Counted from the first letter of the stretch, positions 1 to 6,581 are shown. The stretch is DNA of 10,710 nucleotides from Desulfotomaculaceae bacterium (GCA_028704035.1 JAQVLS010000043.1:1-10710); one strand, 5' to 3'. Numbers and translations: made by a program. The notes: a model not told the origin generated them from the sequence alone.

Positions 1-1475
1 TCTTGCTCCATCCCCCTGCCGTTGTCGCTGACATTAATCATTACAGCCGGGCCTTTTGTTTCCGGGTCCTCAATTACCCCCACATGGATCTCAATCTTTC
101 CCTCATCTATTCCTTCCAGGGCGTCACGCGCATTGAGTAAAAAATTGATCACTATTTGCTCCAACTGCAGTCTGCTACCCATGATCACGGGTATATTACA
201 ACTTGTATTTTTAATGATGTTTATCCTATTCTTTTCAATCTGGTAGGAAATGAGATAAAGGCTGTTCTCAATAACCTCATTTATTGAAACCGGCTCAAAA
301 GTGTAACTATCCTGCCGGGCGAAGGTTAACAGGTTTTGAATTATCCGTTTGCTCCGCTGACCGCAGTTTTTAATGTCCTCCAGCAGCCGGTAATGTTTAT
401 CGTCCCCGGGGGTTTTTCTTAAAATCAGGCCGGCGTTGCCGATAATGGCAGTCAGCGGACTGTTCAATTCATGCGCCACCCCCGCCGCCATCTCGCCGAT
501 GGCCGCCAGTTTGGCCGACTGAAAAAGCTGCGACTCCATCCTTCTTTTAACAGTTACGTCATGCAAATACATTACCATAGCGCATAGTTCATTGTTTTCG
601 TTGTATGCGGGATAAGCCGACATATTGAAAATAGACCCGGTGGAGGATTGGGTAACTTCCCGGACAGCGGGCAAACCGGTTTTAAACGCTTCGATTGAAG
701 GGCAAATCTGTCTGTTGCCGCCGCAGCAGTCGAGAAGCTGGTAACATTTACATGTCCCCCCGTCGTTGTCCAGATTAACCTGTTTATTGTATCTCAACAT
801 GTTATACCTGCAATCAATCAGGAACAGCTTGTCGGGTACTGCTTTGAATGTTTCCTCCCATTCACTTTTGCTTCTGGAAACTTCACCGAACAGGCGGGCG
901 TTGTTAATACAAACCGCCAGTTGGTCCGCCAGTTGCTGTACGAAAATAAAATCATTCTCCGAAAAGGCGAAGGCTCTTTTACTGCCGAAATTCACCGTGC
1001 CAATGGCCTCGTTGTTTACCAGCAGCGGCGCCATGATCGCAGACTTTATGTCAACCAGAAGCAAGTGGTCGTCTTCCTGGTATTTATGGGAATCGTGCCA
1101 GATGTCCTGTCTTAAAAAACACCTTTTATCATGGATAGCCTTCCAGGGGGCCGAATTGTTGCTGTGCAGCACACACCCCTCCCCCAATATTTCCTGCTCC
1201 TTGGGAATGCTCGCCTTAATAATCAACTGCCTTCTTTCCAATAAACAAAAACTTAGTAAATCGTAATCCAGCACACTGCGTAGAGGGGCGGCCACCTCGT
1301 CGATGATCTCCTCGTAGGTCATTTCCACGTTAATGCTTTTGGCTATTTGCTGGATAATCGCCATGCGGCTATTCTGCCTGGTTAGCTCCTCGATAACGTA
1401 CTGACATTCCCCGACCTGGCATTCCCCTTCCAATAACCCTTTTTCAGTTTTCAACGCCGTCTCTTTGTGGATCAT
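1..1475 (-). CDS. GAF-PAS sensor histidine kinase (C-terminal end cut by window edge)
   Basis: A sensor kinase that would autophosphorylate on histidine and pass the phosphate to a response regulator outside the window. The visible 491 codons show a short N-terminal helix, a GAF domain (about 40-195), a PAS domain (about 200-315), a HisKA dimerisation helix with H-box VAHELNSPLTAIIGNAG (phospho-acceptor His335), and the start of the HATPase domain with N-box FLLNARDAL (Asn448) and G1-box DNGRGM (Asp484). The rest of the ATPase domain lies beyond base 1. I see no signal peptide or membrane segment, so it is probably cytoplasmic. The PAS part carries five cysteines (242, 244, 250, 251, 258). 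The ATG at 1475 is chosen because GGGAGGTGG (1489-1481) sits 5 bases upstream. It has its own gap from the TetR gene, so it is probably a separate unit. The histidine kinase call is firm; the signal sensed is unknown. Confidence 0.95.
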   Translation of the reverse strand, partial: MIHKETALKTEKGLLEGECQVGECQYVIEELTRQNSRMAIIQQIAKSINVEMTYEEIIDEVAAPLRSVLDYDLLSFCLLERRQLIIKASIPKEQEILGEGCVLHSNNSAPWKAIHDKRCFLRQDIWHDSHKYQEDDHLLLVDIKSAIMAPLLVNNEAIGTVNFGSKRAFAFSENDFIFVQQLADQLAVCINNARLFGEVSRSKSEWEETFKAVPDKLFLIDCRYNMLRYNKQVNLDNDGGTCKCYQLLDCCGGNRQICPSIEAFKTGLPAVREVTQSSTGSIFNMSAYPAYNENNELCAMVMYLHDVTVKRRMESQLFQSAKLAAIGEMAAGVAHELNSPLTAIIGNAGLILRKTPGDDKHYRLLEDIKNCGQRSKRIIQNLLTFARQDSYTFEPVSINEVIENSLYLISYQIEKNRINIIKNTSCNIPVIMGSRLQLEQIVINFLLNARDALEGIDEGKIEIHVGVIEDPETKGPAVMINVSDNGRGMEQ

Positions 1476-1506
1476 GACAGCCACCTCCCGTTAATATTGT
1501 ATGTAG

Positions 1507-1637
1507 GGTCGGAGAGACAGGGGGATGTTCTTTTTACCTCATTTGAAACAAAGAGACGGTCCTTTTGTTTCGCTTCACCCTGTTACCTTAAATGCGACAA
1601 GGGAAACAAGGGGACGTTCTTTTTGTCTCCCGACCCC
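1507..1637. repeat. REP-like cluster: three imperfect 27-base modules with inverted ends
   Basis: Three 27-base modules lie at 1514-1540, 1545-1571 and 1603-1629. Each starts GA(G/A)ACA and ends in TC; copies 1 and 3 match at 22 of 27 positions, and copies 2 and 3 also at 22 of 27. Copy 2 is itself a hairpin (GAAACAAA with TTTGTTTC). The outer ends are inverted to each other: GGGTCGG-a-GAGAC at 1507-1519 and GTCTCCCGACCC at 1625-1636. This form resembles the REP elements mobilised by REP-associated tyrosine transposases (RAYT). No such transposase is in this window, so the family assignment is inferred. Confidence 0.65.
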
Positions 1638-1656
1638 GTTATATAAAATGCGGCAA
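1578..1656. repeat. Pair of imperfect 23-base direct repeats
   Basis: The stretches 1578-1600 and 1634-1656 match at 18 of 23 positions and share the core AAATGCG(A/G)CAA. Each is followed by GGGAA(A)CA. They interleave with the 27-base REP-like modules, so the gap appears to have grown by duplication of a composite unit of about 56 bases. The remaining part of the gap (1657-1741) shows nothing I can name. Confidence 0.5.
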
Positions 1657-1741
1657 CCGGGAACATTGCCCCCGTAAAAACCGTGAAGCAGTACCATTCC
1701 CTTGTCAGCGCTACTGGGAACCGTACCCGAATCACTTTTTA

Positions 1742-2239
1742 TCACTTTTCTTCACCTTTTACTATGCCGTATAGAAATATGTTAAATAACGACTGTATCG
1801 CATTTTCTATGTGCATCTTGTTTTCTATAACAAACACGGGATTGACGACAGCTCTGATACCTGCCAGCAGCGCCGTGGTAAATATCTTAGGATGGACCTC
1901 CCGGAAATAATCCTGCCCGCTGTCTATAAAACATTTTTCAAACACCTGCTGGATTCTCTCAGCGCGAAACCGCTCGATTTTTTCCCAAAGGTGAGGGTAG
2001 TATTTGTGCAAGTCGTATAGGAACAGCGGCTCAAGCAGTTTGATATTGCCGGTGATTACTGTGACCATGTTGTATAATTGTTCCAGGGGATTGGTAGCAG
2101 AATCCTGCGTGACCTCGATTTTTTGGCTTATATCTGTAATAAAATCAACAACAACGGATTCAACAATCTCATTCTTGCTTCTGAAATAACGGTAAATAGT
2201 CCTCTTGCTGATCCCGGTCAATTCCACCAGGTCATCCAT
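1742..2239 (-). CDS. TetR/AcrR-family transcriptional regulator (start uncertain)
   Basis: A one-component repressor whose N-terminal helix-turn-helix binds an operator and whose C-terminal helical domain binds a ligand. The frame shows the TetR signature TMDDLVELTGISKRTIYRYF, followed by a helical effector domain ending in KGEEK. From the only ATG (2239) the product is 165 residues. That is short for the family and would lack the first helix of the DNA-binding domain. The same frame codes for that helix upstream (IIAAYKEQAIKRGFARVT), but with no ATG, GTG or TTG after an in-frame TGA at 2323-2321. An ATT at 2290 has AGGGG seven bases upstream and could serve as a start. The gene follows the ABC permease on the same strand after 184 bases. 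By analogy with E. coli CecR beside ybhGFSR, it probably controls the efflux operon. It could be a damaged gene. Confidence 0.85.
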   Translation of the reverse strand: MDDLVELTGISKRTIYRYFRSKNEIVESVVVDFITDISQKIEVTQDSATNPLEQLYNMVTVITGNIKLLEPLFLYDLHKYYPHLWEKIERFRAERIQQVFEKCFIDSGQDYFREVHPKIFTTALLAGIRAVVNPVFVIENKMHIENAIQSLFNIFLYGIVKGEEK

Positions 2240-2344
2240 GGTTACTCTAGCAAACCCGCGCTTTATGGCCTGTTCTTTATAAGCAGCAATTATCCTTCCC
2301 CTGTAGTCTATTATTTTAAATCACCCGCTTACATTAATCATCAT
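2240..2344 (-). other. In-frame 5' extension of the TetR gene interrupted by TGA
   Basis: Reading upstream from the TetR ATG, 27 more codons are open. They encode a typical TetR first helix (YRGRIIAAYKEQAIKRGF). Next comes TGA at 2323-2321, and beyond it, still in frame, two ATG codons at 2344 and 2341. Either a nonsense mutation split the original start from the gene (TGG to TGA would be a single change), or translation begins at a rare codon such as ATT at 2290. I see no good ribosome site before the ATG pair. Confidence 0.6.
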
Positions 2345-2356
2345 TAAACAAGACCA

Positions 2357-2412
2357 CGTCTGGCGCTTTTTATAAAGTATTTATCGAAAAGTCTGGAGCA
2401 CCGTCTGGCGCT
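2357..2412. repeat. Direct repeats CGTCTGGCGCT flanking the palindrome
   Basis: CGTCTGGCGCT occurs exactly at 2357-2367 and again at 2402-2412. A shorter relative, GTCTGGAGC, lies at 2391-2399. They surround the AT-rich palindrome in the gap between the permease and TetR genes. They may be regulator half-sites or traces of a small duplication; nothing decides between these. Confidence 0.45.
2367..2390. promoter_or_regulatory. Imperfect AT-rich palindrome upstream of the TetR gene
   Basis: An inverted repeat centred near 2378: the inner arms TTTAT and ATAAA are perfect, and the outer arms TTTT and AAAA pair after a two-base mismatch. It contains TAAAGTATTTA (2373-2383), which differs at one base from TAAACTATTTA inside the big palindrome upstream of the HlyD gene. 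It lies where a tetR promoter or operator would be expected. The function is inferred, and AT-rich matches of this length can arise by chance. Confidence 0.3.
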
Positions 2413-2423
2413 GAATTGTGTAC

Positions 2424-3533
2424 CTAAGCGATTTTCTTCTTGAACTTTATTATGCTCAGGGTTATCAGCACAATGGAAAATAACAGGAGCGCCGCTACCT
2501 GTGAGACCAGGTAGGGAAACCCTACTCCTTTCAGAATAATACTCCGGATGATCACCAGGTAATAGGTTAACGGGAGAATATTGCCGATGTATTGTACAAT
2601 GAGCGGCATGGCTTCCCTGGGAAACAAAAAGCCGGACAGCATGATACTGGGCAGCAGGACGAAAAAGGACATCTGGAAGGCCTGCATCTGGTTCTTGGCG
2701 ATATTAGAGATCAGGATGCCGATACCCAGTGAGGCGGTAATAAAAAACAGGGTCAAGCCGTACAGCTCCAGCAGACTGCCGCGAATCGGCACCTGGAACA
2801 CCAGCGCGCCTACCAGCAAGGCCACGGTTATTTGCAGGTAACCGAGCCCGATGTATGGGATAATCTTGCCGAGCATCAGTTCATATGATTTGATCGGAGT
2901 GACCATTAACTGCTCCAGGGTCCCCCTTTCCCGCTCCCTGACAATCGCCGCGGCAGTCATCATCACCATAGTCATCGTGACGATGATCCCCAGGATAGCC
3001 GGCACCATGTAGTAGGCGGTAATACCGTCCGGGTTGTACCAGGGCCGCACCCTTATCTCATAGGGGATGTTGGCCTGCTGTGACTTCTGGATAAAAACTT
3101 TCTGCGACTTTAAAAGGCCGATGGCGTTGGCCGTGGCGATAGCCGTGGCGGACGACATGCTGTCGCTGGCGTCAACCAGTACCTGTACCGTCGCCGTGTT
3201 CCCTTGCTTGAAGTTTTCACTGAAATCAGGCGGGAATATAATGCCCACTTTGGCCCTGCCGCTGTCGATCATGTTCGTAATCTCGGCGTAACCGCCTGCC
3301 GAGTAGTAAACGTCGAAATACCCGGAAGCGCTGAATGATTCCATCATGTCCCTGCTCTCGGCGGACAGGGACTGGTCAAACACAGCGGTGGGAATGTGCT
3401 TCACTTCTGTTTGGATGGCATAGCCAAACAAAAGCAGCTGGAACAAGGGCAGCGCGAAGACCATGCCCAGTGTCAGCCGGTCCCGCCGCATCTGCAAAAA
3501 TTCTTTTTTCAAAATAGCCAGGATCCTGCCCAC
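2424..3533 (-). CDS. ABC-2 type transporter permease (YbhS/YbhR/YhhJ-like)
   Basis: Membrane subunit of a drug- or lipid-type ABC exporter. The 369-residue protein has the family layout. There is a cytoplasmic N-terminal helix rich in charged residues, then a first membrane segment at about 22-40 and a large extracytoplasmic domain (about 41-170). Five more membrane segments follow (about 174-197, 226-247, 255-276, 287-304, 342-363), then a basic tail FKKKIA. The motif RERERGTLEQLMVTPI (199-214) is the conserved coupling segment of this family. The start is GTG at 3533, directly after the TAG stop of the upstream ATPase, which implies translational coupling. E. coli-type loci have two permeases; only one is present, so it would have to form a homodimer or pair with a product encoded elsewhere. 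Confidence 0.93.
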   Translation of the reverse strand: MGRILAILKKEFLQMRRDRLTLGMVFALPLFQLLLFGYAIQTEVKHIPTAVFDQSLSAESRDMMESFSASGYFDVYYSAGGYAEITNMIDSGRAKVGIIFPPDFSENFKQGNTATVQVLVDASDSMSSATAIATANAIGLLKSQKVFIQKSQQANIPYEIRVRPWYNPDGITAYYMVPAILGIIVTMTMVMMTAAAIVRERERGTLEQLMVTPIKSYELMLGKIIPYIGLGYLQITVALLVGALVFQVPIRGSLLELYGLTLFFITASLGIGILISNIAKNQMQAFQMSFFVLLPSIMLSGFLFPREAMPLIVQYIGNILPLTYYLVIIRSIILKGVGFPYLVSQVAALLLFSIVLITLSIIKFKKKIA

Positions 3534-4454
3534 CTAAGACACCTGCCTTCTGTTCTGCTTGGCCAGGGAAACAAAAACATCTTCCAGGGAAGGTCTGATA
3601 ATTTTAGCCTCGACCCCCGTAAAATCATTAAGCGCCCGTACTGCGCCTGCGGATTCCAGCAGGACATGCAGCGCCGGCCCGTGGTTGGAACATTCCTTCA
3701 CATAGGGCAATTTTTCTATATCGTCAATAATGTACAGGGCGTCCGGGTGGACGACTTCCGCCAGGGCGCCCTCGATCACGTTGTTTTTCAGGTTTTCCGG
3801 CGTGTCATCGGCAATTAGGCTCCCCTCGGAGATAAAGGCGATGCGGTAGCAGCGCTCGGCCTCGTCCATGAAGTGCGTGGTTACCATGACGGTTGTATTT
3901 TCATTGGCCAGCCACTGGATTATTTTAAAAAACGCGCGCCTGCTGGTCGGGCTCACTCCACTGGTAGGCTCGTCCAGAAAAAGGATCGACGGGCGGGATA
4001 TTATAGCGCAGCCCAGCGCCAGTCGCTGTTTCCAGCCGCCGCTGAGGTTGGCGGCAAGTTCAGACTCCCTGCCTTTTAAAAGAGCCATGTCGATCATTTC
4101 ACCAATTCTTCTTTTTCGTTCCCGGTGCGGGATGCTGTACAATGCCGCGTAGAACTCCAGGTTTTCATAAACAGTGAGGTCGTCATAAAGGCTGAACTTC
4201 TGCGACATATAACCGATTTTGCGCTTGATTTTTTCTGATTCACGGACCAGGTCGTAGCCAAGTACTGCGCCGGTACCGGAAGTAGGCTCCAGGATACCGC
4301 ACAGCATGCGGATCATGGTCGACTTGCCGGAGCCGTTGGGCCCTAAAAACCCGTATATTTCTCCCCGCCTGACCTCGATGGAAACCTTATTGACGGCGGT
4401 AAAGGAGCCGAAAGTCCTGGTCAGCTCGTGGGTGGTGATCACGGTGTTATCCAC
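3534..4454 (-). CDS. ABC transporter ATP-binding protein, second of pair
   Basis: ATPase subunit that would power the permease encoded next to it. The 306 residues show Walker A GPNGSGKST (38-46), the Q-loop Gln85, signature LSGGW (137-141), Walker B ILFLDE (157-162) and the switch His194 in VTTHFMDEAE. The C-terminal part (about 230-306) is the domain typical of ABC-2 drug exporters and ends in SLEDVFVSL. One deviation stands out: the D-loop reads GVSP (166-169) where GVDP is usual. The start is GTG at 4454, one base after the TGA of the first ATPase, with AGAGGTGG just upstream. It corresponds to the second half of the fused E. coli protein YbhF. Confidence 0.95.
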   Translation of the reverse strand: MDNTVITTHELTRTFGSFTAVNKVSIEVRRGEIYGFLGPNGSGKSTMIRMLCGILEPTSGTGAVLGYDLVRESEKIKRKIGYMSQKFSLYDDLTVYENLEFYAALYSIPHRERKRRIGEMIDMALLKGRESELAANLSGGWKQRLALGCAIISRPSILFLDEPTSGVSPTSRRAFFKIIQWLANENTTVMVTTHFMDEAERCYRIAFISEGSLIADDTPENLKNNVIEGALAEVVHPDALYIIDDIEKLPYVKECSNHGPALHVLLESAGAVRALNDFTGVEAKIIRPSLEDVFVSLAKQNRRQVS

Positions 4455-4455
4455 T

Positions 4456-5349
4456 TCAGACCACCTCTTTTCCTGTCATCGATACAAATACATCTTCCAT
4501 AGAGGGTGTGATTTCTTCCATAATGGAAATCGTTATCCCTTTTTCAGCAAGCAGCCTGGCAATCGATATCTTTGCCGGCTCAACCTCGTTTACAGCCACA
4601 TGGTACCTGTCGCCGTAAAAACTGGCGTCTTCAATTTCTGGCAGGTCGCCCAGGAAGTCAAGGTCTTTGGCGTCGGTCTTAATTTCAATAATTTTGTTTT
4701 TGATCTGCTTTTTCAGCTGGTCCGGCGTGCCGGCCGCCACGATTTCCCCCCGGTCCAGCAAGGCTACTTTTTTACAGAGGTCGGCCTCGTCCATGTACGG
4801 CGTAGAAACAAAGATTGTCATTCCGTCCCGGTTGAGCATGTATAATATCTTCCAGAATTCTTTGCGGAACTCCGGGTCTACTCCAAACGTCGGTTCATCC
4901 AGGATCAGCAGGCCCGGCCGGATTACCAGGGCACAGGTCAGGGCCAGTTTTTGTTTCATGCCGCCGGACAGATCATCCGCAAACCTCTTCTTAAACGGCG
5001 CCAGTTTTGTAAGTTCTAATATCTTATCAGCCCGCTCCCTGATTGTTTTTTTATTGATTTTATAAAGAGAGCCAAAAAAATCTATGTTCTCCATCACCGT
5101 CAAGTCGCCGCAGAGGCTAAACCGCTGAGGCATGTAGCCGAAACTGCCGGCTTCCTTCTCCCCGCCAAAAAGAGTGACAAAGCCGCTGGTAGGATTAATC
5201 AGCCCGCAGACCATCCGCAGCAGGGTGGTCTTGCCGGCCCCGTCCGGACCTACCAGGCCGAAAATATCCCCTCTAGCAACTTTCAGGGAAACCTCGTTGA
5301 CCGCTGTAATATTCCTAAATTTCTTACTGAGGCGCTCCATCACAATCAT
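4456..5349 (-). CDS. ABC transporter ATP-binding protein, first of pair
   Basis: ATPase subunit matching the first half of the fused E. coli ATPase YbhF. The 297 residues show Walker A GPDGAGKTT (34-42), Q-loop Gln75, signature LSGGM (127-131), Walker B LLILDE (147-152) and D-loop GVDP (156-159). The switch histidine of the H-loop is replaced by proline (VSTPYMDEAD, Pro184). From memory of RbbA and YbhF, the first half of such ATPase pairs often lacks this histidine. A C-terminal exporter-type domain ends in SMEDVFVSM. The ATG at 5349 is preceded by AGAGGTGG and lies 12 bases after the HlyD stop. It most likely forms a heterodimer with the next gene product, with unequal ATP sites. Confidence 0.95.
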   Translation of the reverse strand: MIVMERLSKKFRNITAVNEVSLKVARGDIFGLVGPDGAGKTTLLRMVCGLINPTSGFVTLFGGEKEAGSFGYMPQRFSLCGDLTVMENIDFFGSLYKINKKTIRERADKILELTKLAPFKKRFADDLSGGMKQKLALTCALVIRPGLLILDEPTFGVDPEFRKEFWKILYMLNRDGMTIFVSTPYMDEADLCKKVALLDRGEIVAAGTPDQLKKQIKNKIIEIKTDAKDLDFLGDLPEIEDASFYGDRYHVAVNEVEPAKISIARLLAEKGITISIMEEITPSMEDVFVSMTGKEVV

Positions 5350-5361
5350 TCCTGGCCACCT

Positions 5362-6339
5362 CTAATCAAAGTTGACGTCAGCGGGCATACCCGGTTTTAA
5401 AACATTATTGACGTTGTTGAATTTGATTTTTACCGCGTAGACTATATTAGTGCGTTCTTTTTTGGTTTGGATTACTTTCGGTGTGTATTCACCCTGGGAG
5501 GCTATTTCTTCAATAATACCCGGGTGCTCTTCAGCGCTGCCGCTGACAGTGAATTTAACCTGCTGGCCGAGTTTGATCCCGGGCAGATCGTCGGTAGGGA
5601 TGAAAACCTTAATCCACATGTCGTTTAAATTAGCGATGCTCGCCACGGAAGCGCCCGCCTGGACCACTTCTCCGTCTTCAAAATTTCTAGTGAGGACTGT
5701 CCCGTCAATGGGACAGGTAATCTTCGTGTCTTCGAAAATGGCCTCTGATGCTTTTAACACCGCCATGTTTCGTTCCAGCTCAGCCCGGGCCGCTGCGATC
5801 TGCTCCGGCCGGCTGCCTTCCACAAGCAGGCCCTGCCTGATTTTTGCTGATTCCAGGGCATTTTGCGACTGTTTGTAAGCTGTTTCCGCCCTTTCCATCT
5901 CAGAGTCGGGAATGACATTTTCTTTATGTAAAGCAGCAGACCGGTCATAATCCTTGACGGCTTTATCATAATTAATCCGGGCAGTATCCACAGCGATCTG
6001 CGCTTCCTTTATTTCCTGCTCCCTGGCGCCGGAGGTAAGGTCGTCCAACTGCGCCCGGGCCTTGACCACGGAGAGGGCGTCCCTTTCCTTTTGGGCAACC
6101 AGGTCGTTGCGTATAATCTCCGCCACCAGCCGGCCCTTCTCCACTGTATCACCGGCGGATACCGTAAGGCCATGCAGAGTACCGGCCATTTTAGCCCTCA
6201 ATTCCACCTGTGTCGCTTCGATAGTCCCCGTCGCCTGCAGCGTGTCCGGCTGATCCTCCTTGATGTACCTTTCGTAACCCCAGTAGCTCAAAGAGCCCAG
6301 CACAACAATCAGTAACACTGCCGCGATCCTTTTTTTCAT
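5362..6339 (-). CDS. HlyD-family membrane fusion / adaptor protein (YbhG-like)
   Basis: Adaptor subunit of the efflux system. It would be anchored in the membrane by its N-terminus and would reach outward to channel substrate from the permease. The 325 residues show basic MKKR, one membrane segment (about 5-22), and a first half of a biotinyl-lipoyl domain (about 35-75). A long alpha-helical hairpin rich in Ala, Glu and Lys follows (about 80-195), then the second lipoyl half (ITCPIDGTVLTRNFEDGEVV), and a beta-barrel part ending in LKPGMPADVNFD. There is no lipobox cysteine. I chose the ATG at 6339, because GGGTGGGGG (6353-6345) is 5 bases upstream; the in-frame GTG at 6351 overlaps that site and has no proper one of its own. 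It is the first gene of the operon, behind a candidate promoter and palindrome. Confidence 0.93.
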   Translation of the reverse strand: MKKRIAAVLLIVVLGSLSYWGYERYIKEDQPDTLQATGTIEATQVELRAKMAGTLHGLTVSAGDTVEKGRLVAEIIRNDLVAQKERDALSVVKARAQLDDLTSGAREQEIKEAQIAVDTARINYDKAVKDYDRSAALHKENVIPDSEMERAETAYKQSQNALESAKIRQGLLVEGSRPEQIAAARAELERNMAVLKASEAIFEDTKITCPIDGTVLTRNFEDGEVVQAGASVASIANLNDMWIKVFIPTDDLPGIKLGQQVKFTVSGSAEEHPGIIEEIASQGEYTPKVIQTKKERTNIVYAVKIKFNNVNNVLKPGMPADVNFD

Positions 6340-6371
6340 AAGTACCCCCACCCTGACTGGTTAGTTGTAAA

Positions 6372-6413
6372 AAACTAGGTAAACTATTTAAAATAAAATA
6401 TTTTACCTAGTTT
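6372..6413. promoter_or_regulatory. 42-bp near-perfect palindrome, candidate operator of the efflux operon
   Basis: The arms AAACTAGGTAAA (6372-6383) and TTTACCTAGTTT (6402-6413) are exact inverses. After one mismatched pair (6384/6401) the pairing goes on for five more bases (TATTT with AAATA), leaving a loop of six bases at 6390-6395. So 17 of 18 pairs match. It lies 33 bases upstream of the HlyD start and just downstream of a candidate -10 box, a place where a bound repressor would block transcription. The TetR protein encoded at the operon's end is the likeliest binder. An RNA stem-loop in the leader is the alternative. There is no T-run on either side to make it a terminator. Confidence 0.6.
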
Positions 6414-6414
6414 C

Positions 6415-6443
6415 AGAATAGCATTTATTCCGCTTTTAAACAA
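6415..6443 (-). promoter_or_regulatory. Candidate sigma-A promoter of the efflux operon
   Basis: On the minus strand, TTGTTT (6443-6438) and TATTCT (6420-6415) are separated by exactly 17 bases. They match the consensus at three and four of six positions, so this is a modest candidate. Transcription would begin near 6408, inside the palindrome's first arm, and leave a leader of about 70 bases before the HlyD ATG. Confidence 0.35.
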
Positions 6444-6519
6444 TCCGTTTTTATCGTGCGCATCAAAAATACGTATTATTATTTATCTAATCCATATTTG
6501 CCTGAAAGGGAAAAGGCGC

Positions 6520-6548
6520 TTGCAGCACATTAAATGTTTATATAGAAT
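6520..6548 (+). promoter_or_regulatory. Candidate sigma-A promoter of tex
   Basis: TTGCAG (6520-6525) and TAGAAT (6543-6548) are 17 bases apart. The -10 box matches five of six consensus positions and the -35 box three of six. The start site would be near 6555, about 32 bases before the tex start codon. Note that the TTG at 6554 would then fall at the start of the transcript, which speaks against it as a start codon. Confidence 0.4.
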
Positions 6549-6573
6549 AAAGATTGTTTTACAGATACAAAGT

Positions 6574-6581
6574 AAGGAGAT
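6574..6581 (+). promoter_or_regulatory. Ribosome binding site fixing the tex start
   Basis: AAGGAGAT is a near-ideal Shine-Dalgarno sequence and lies 5 bases before the TTG at 6587. No comparable site precedes the in-frame TTG at 6554. The start at 6587 also gives the N-terminus expected for Tex proteins. Confidence 0.85.

Noticed and set aside
766..1266. 166-codon plus-strand open frame over the kinase
   Set aside because: The opposite strand holds the GAF and PAS domains of the histidine kinase in an unbroken frame; this one is its shadow.
1592..1774. 60-codon plus-strand frame in the gap between the kinase and TetR genes
   Set aside because: It is a translation of the REP-like repeats and overlaps the end of the TetR gene; no ribosome site.
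2396..2413. Short stem (AGCGCC with GGTGCT on the minus strand) after the permease stop as a terminator
   Set aside because: The stem has six pairs including one G-T and only a weak T-stretch some bases later. It may slow transcription, but I cannot support it as a terminator.
4306..4845. 179-codon plus-strand open frame over the ATPase genes
   Set aside because: It runs antisense across the junction of two well-supported ABC ATPases and shows no protein motifs.
6340..6352. GTG at 6351 as the start of the HlyD gene (four extra residues)
   Set aside because: It overlaps the GGGTGGGGG ribosome site of the ATG at 6339 and lacks a spaced site of its own.
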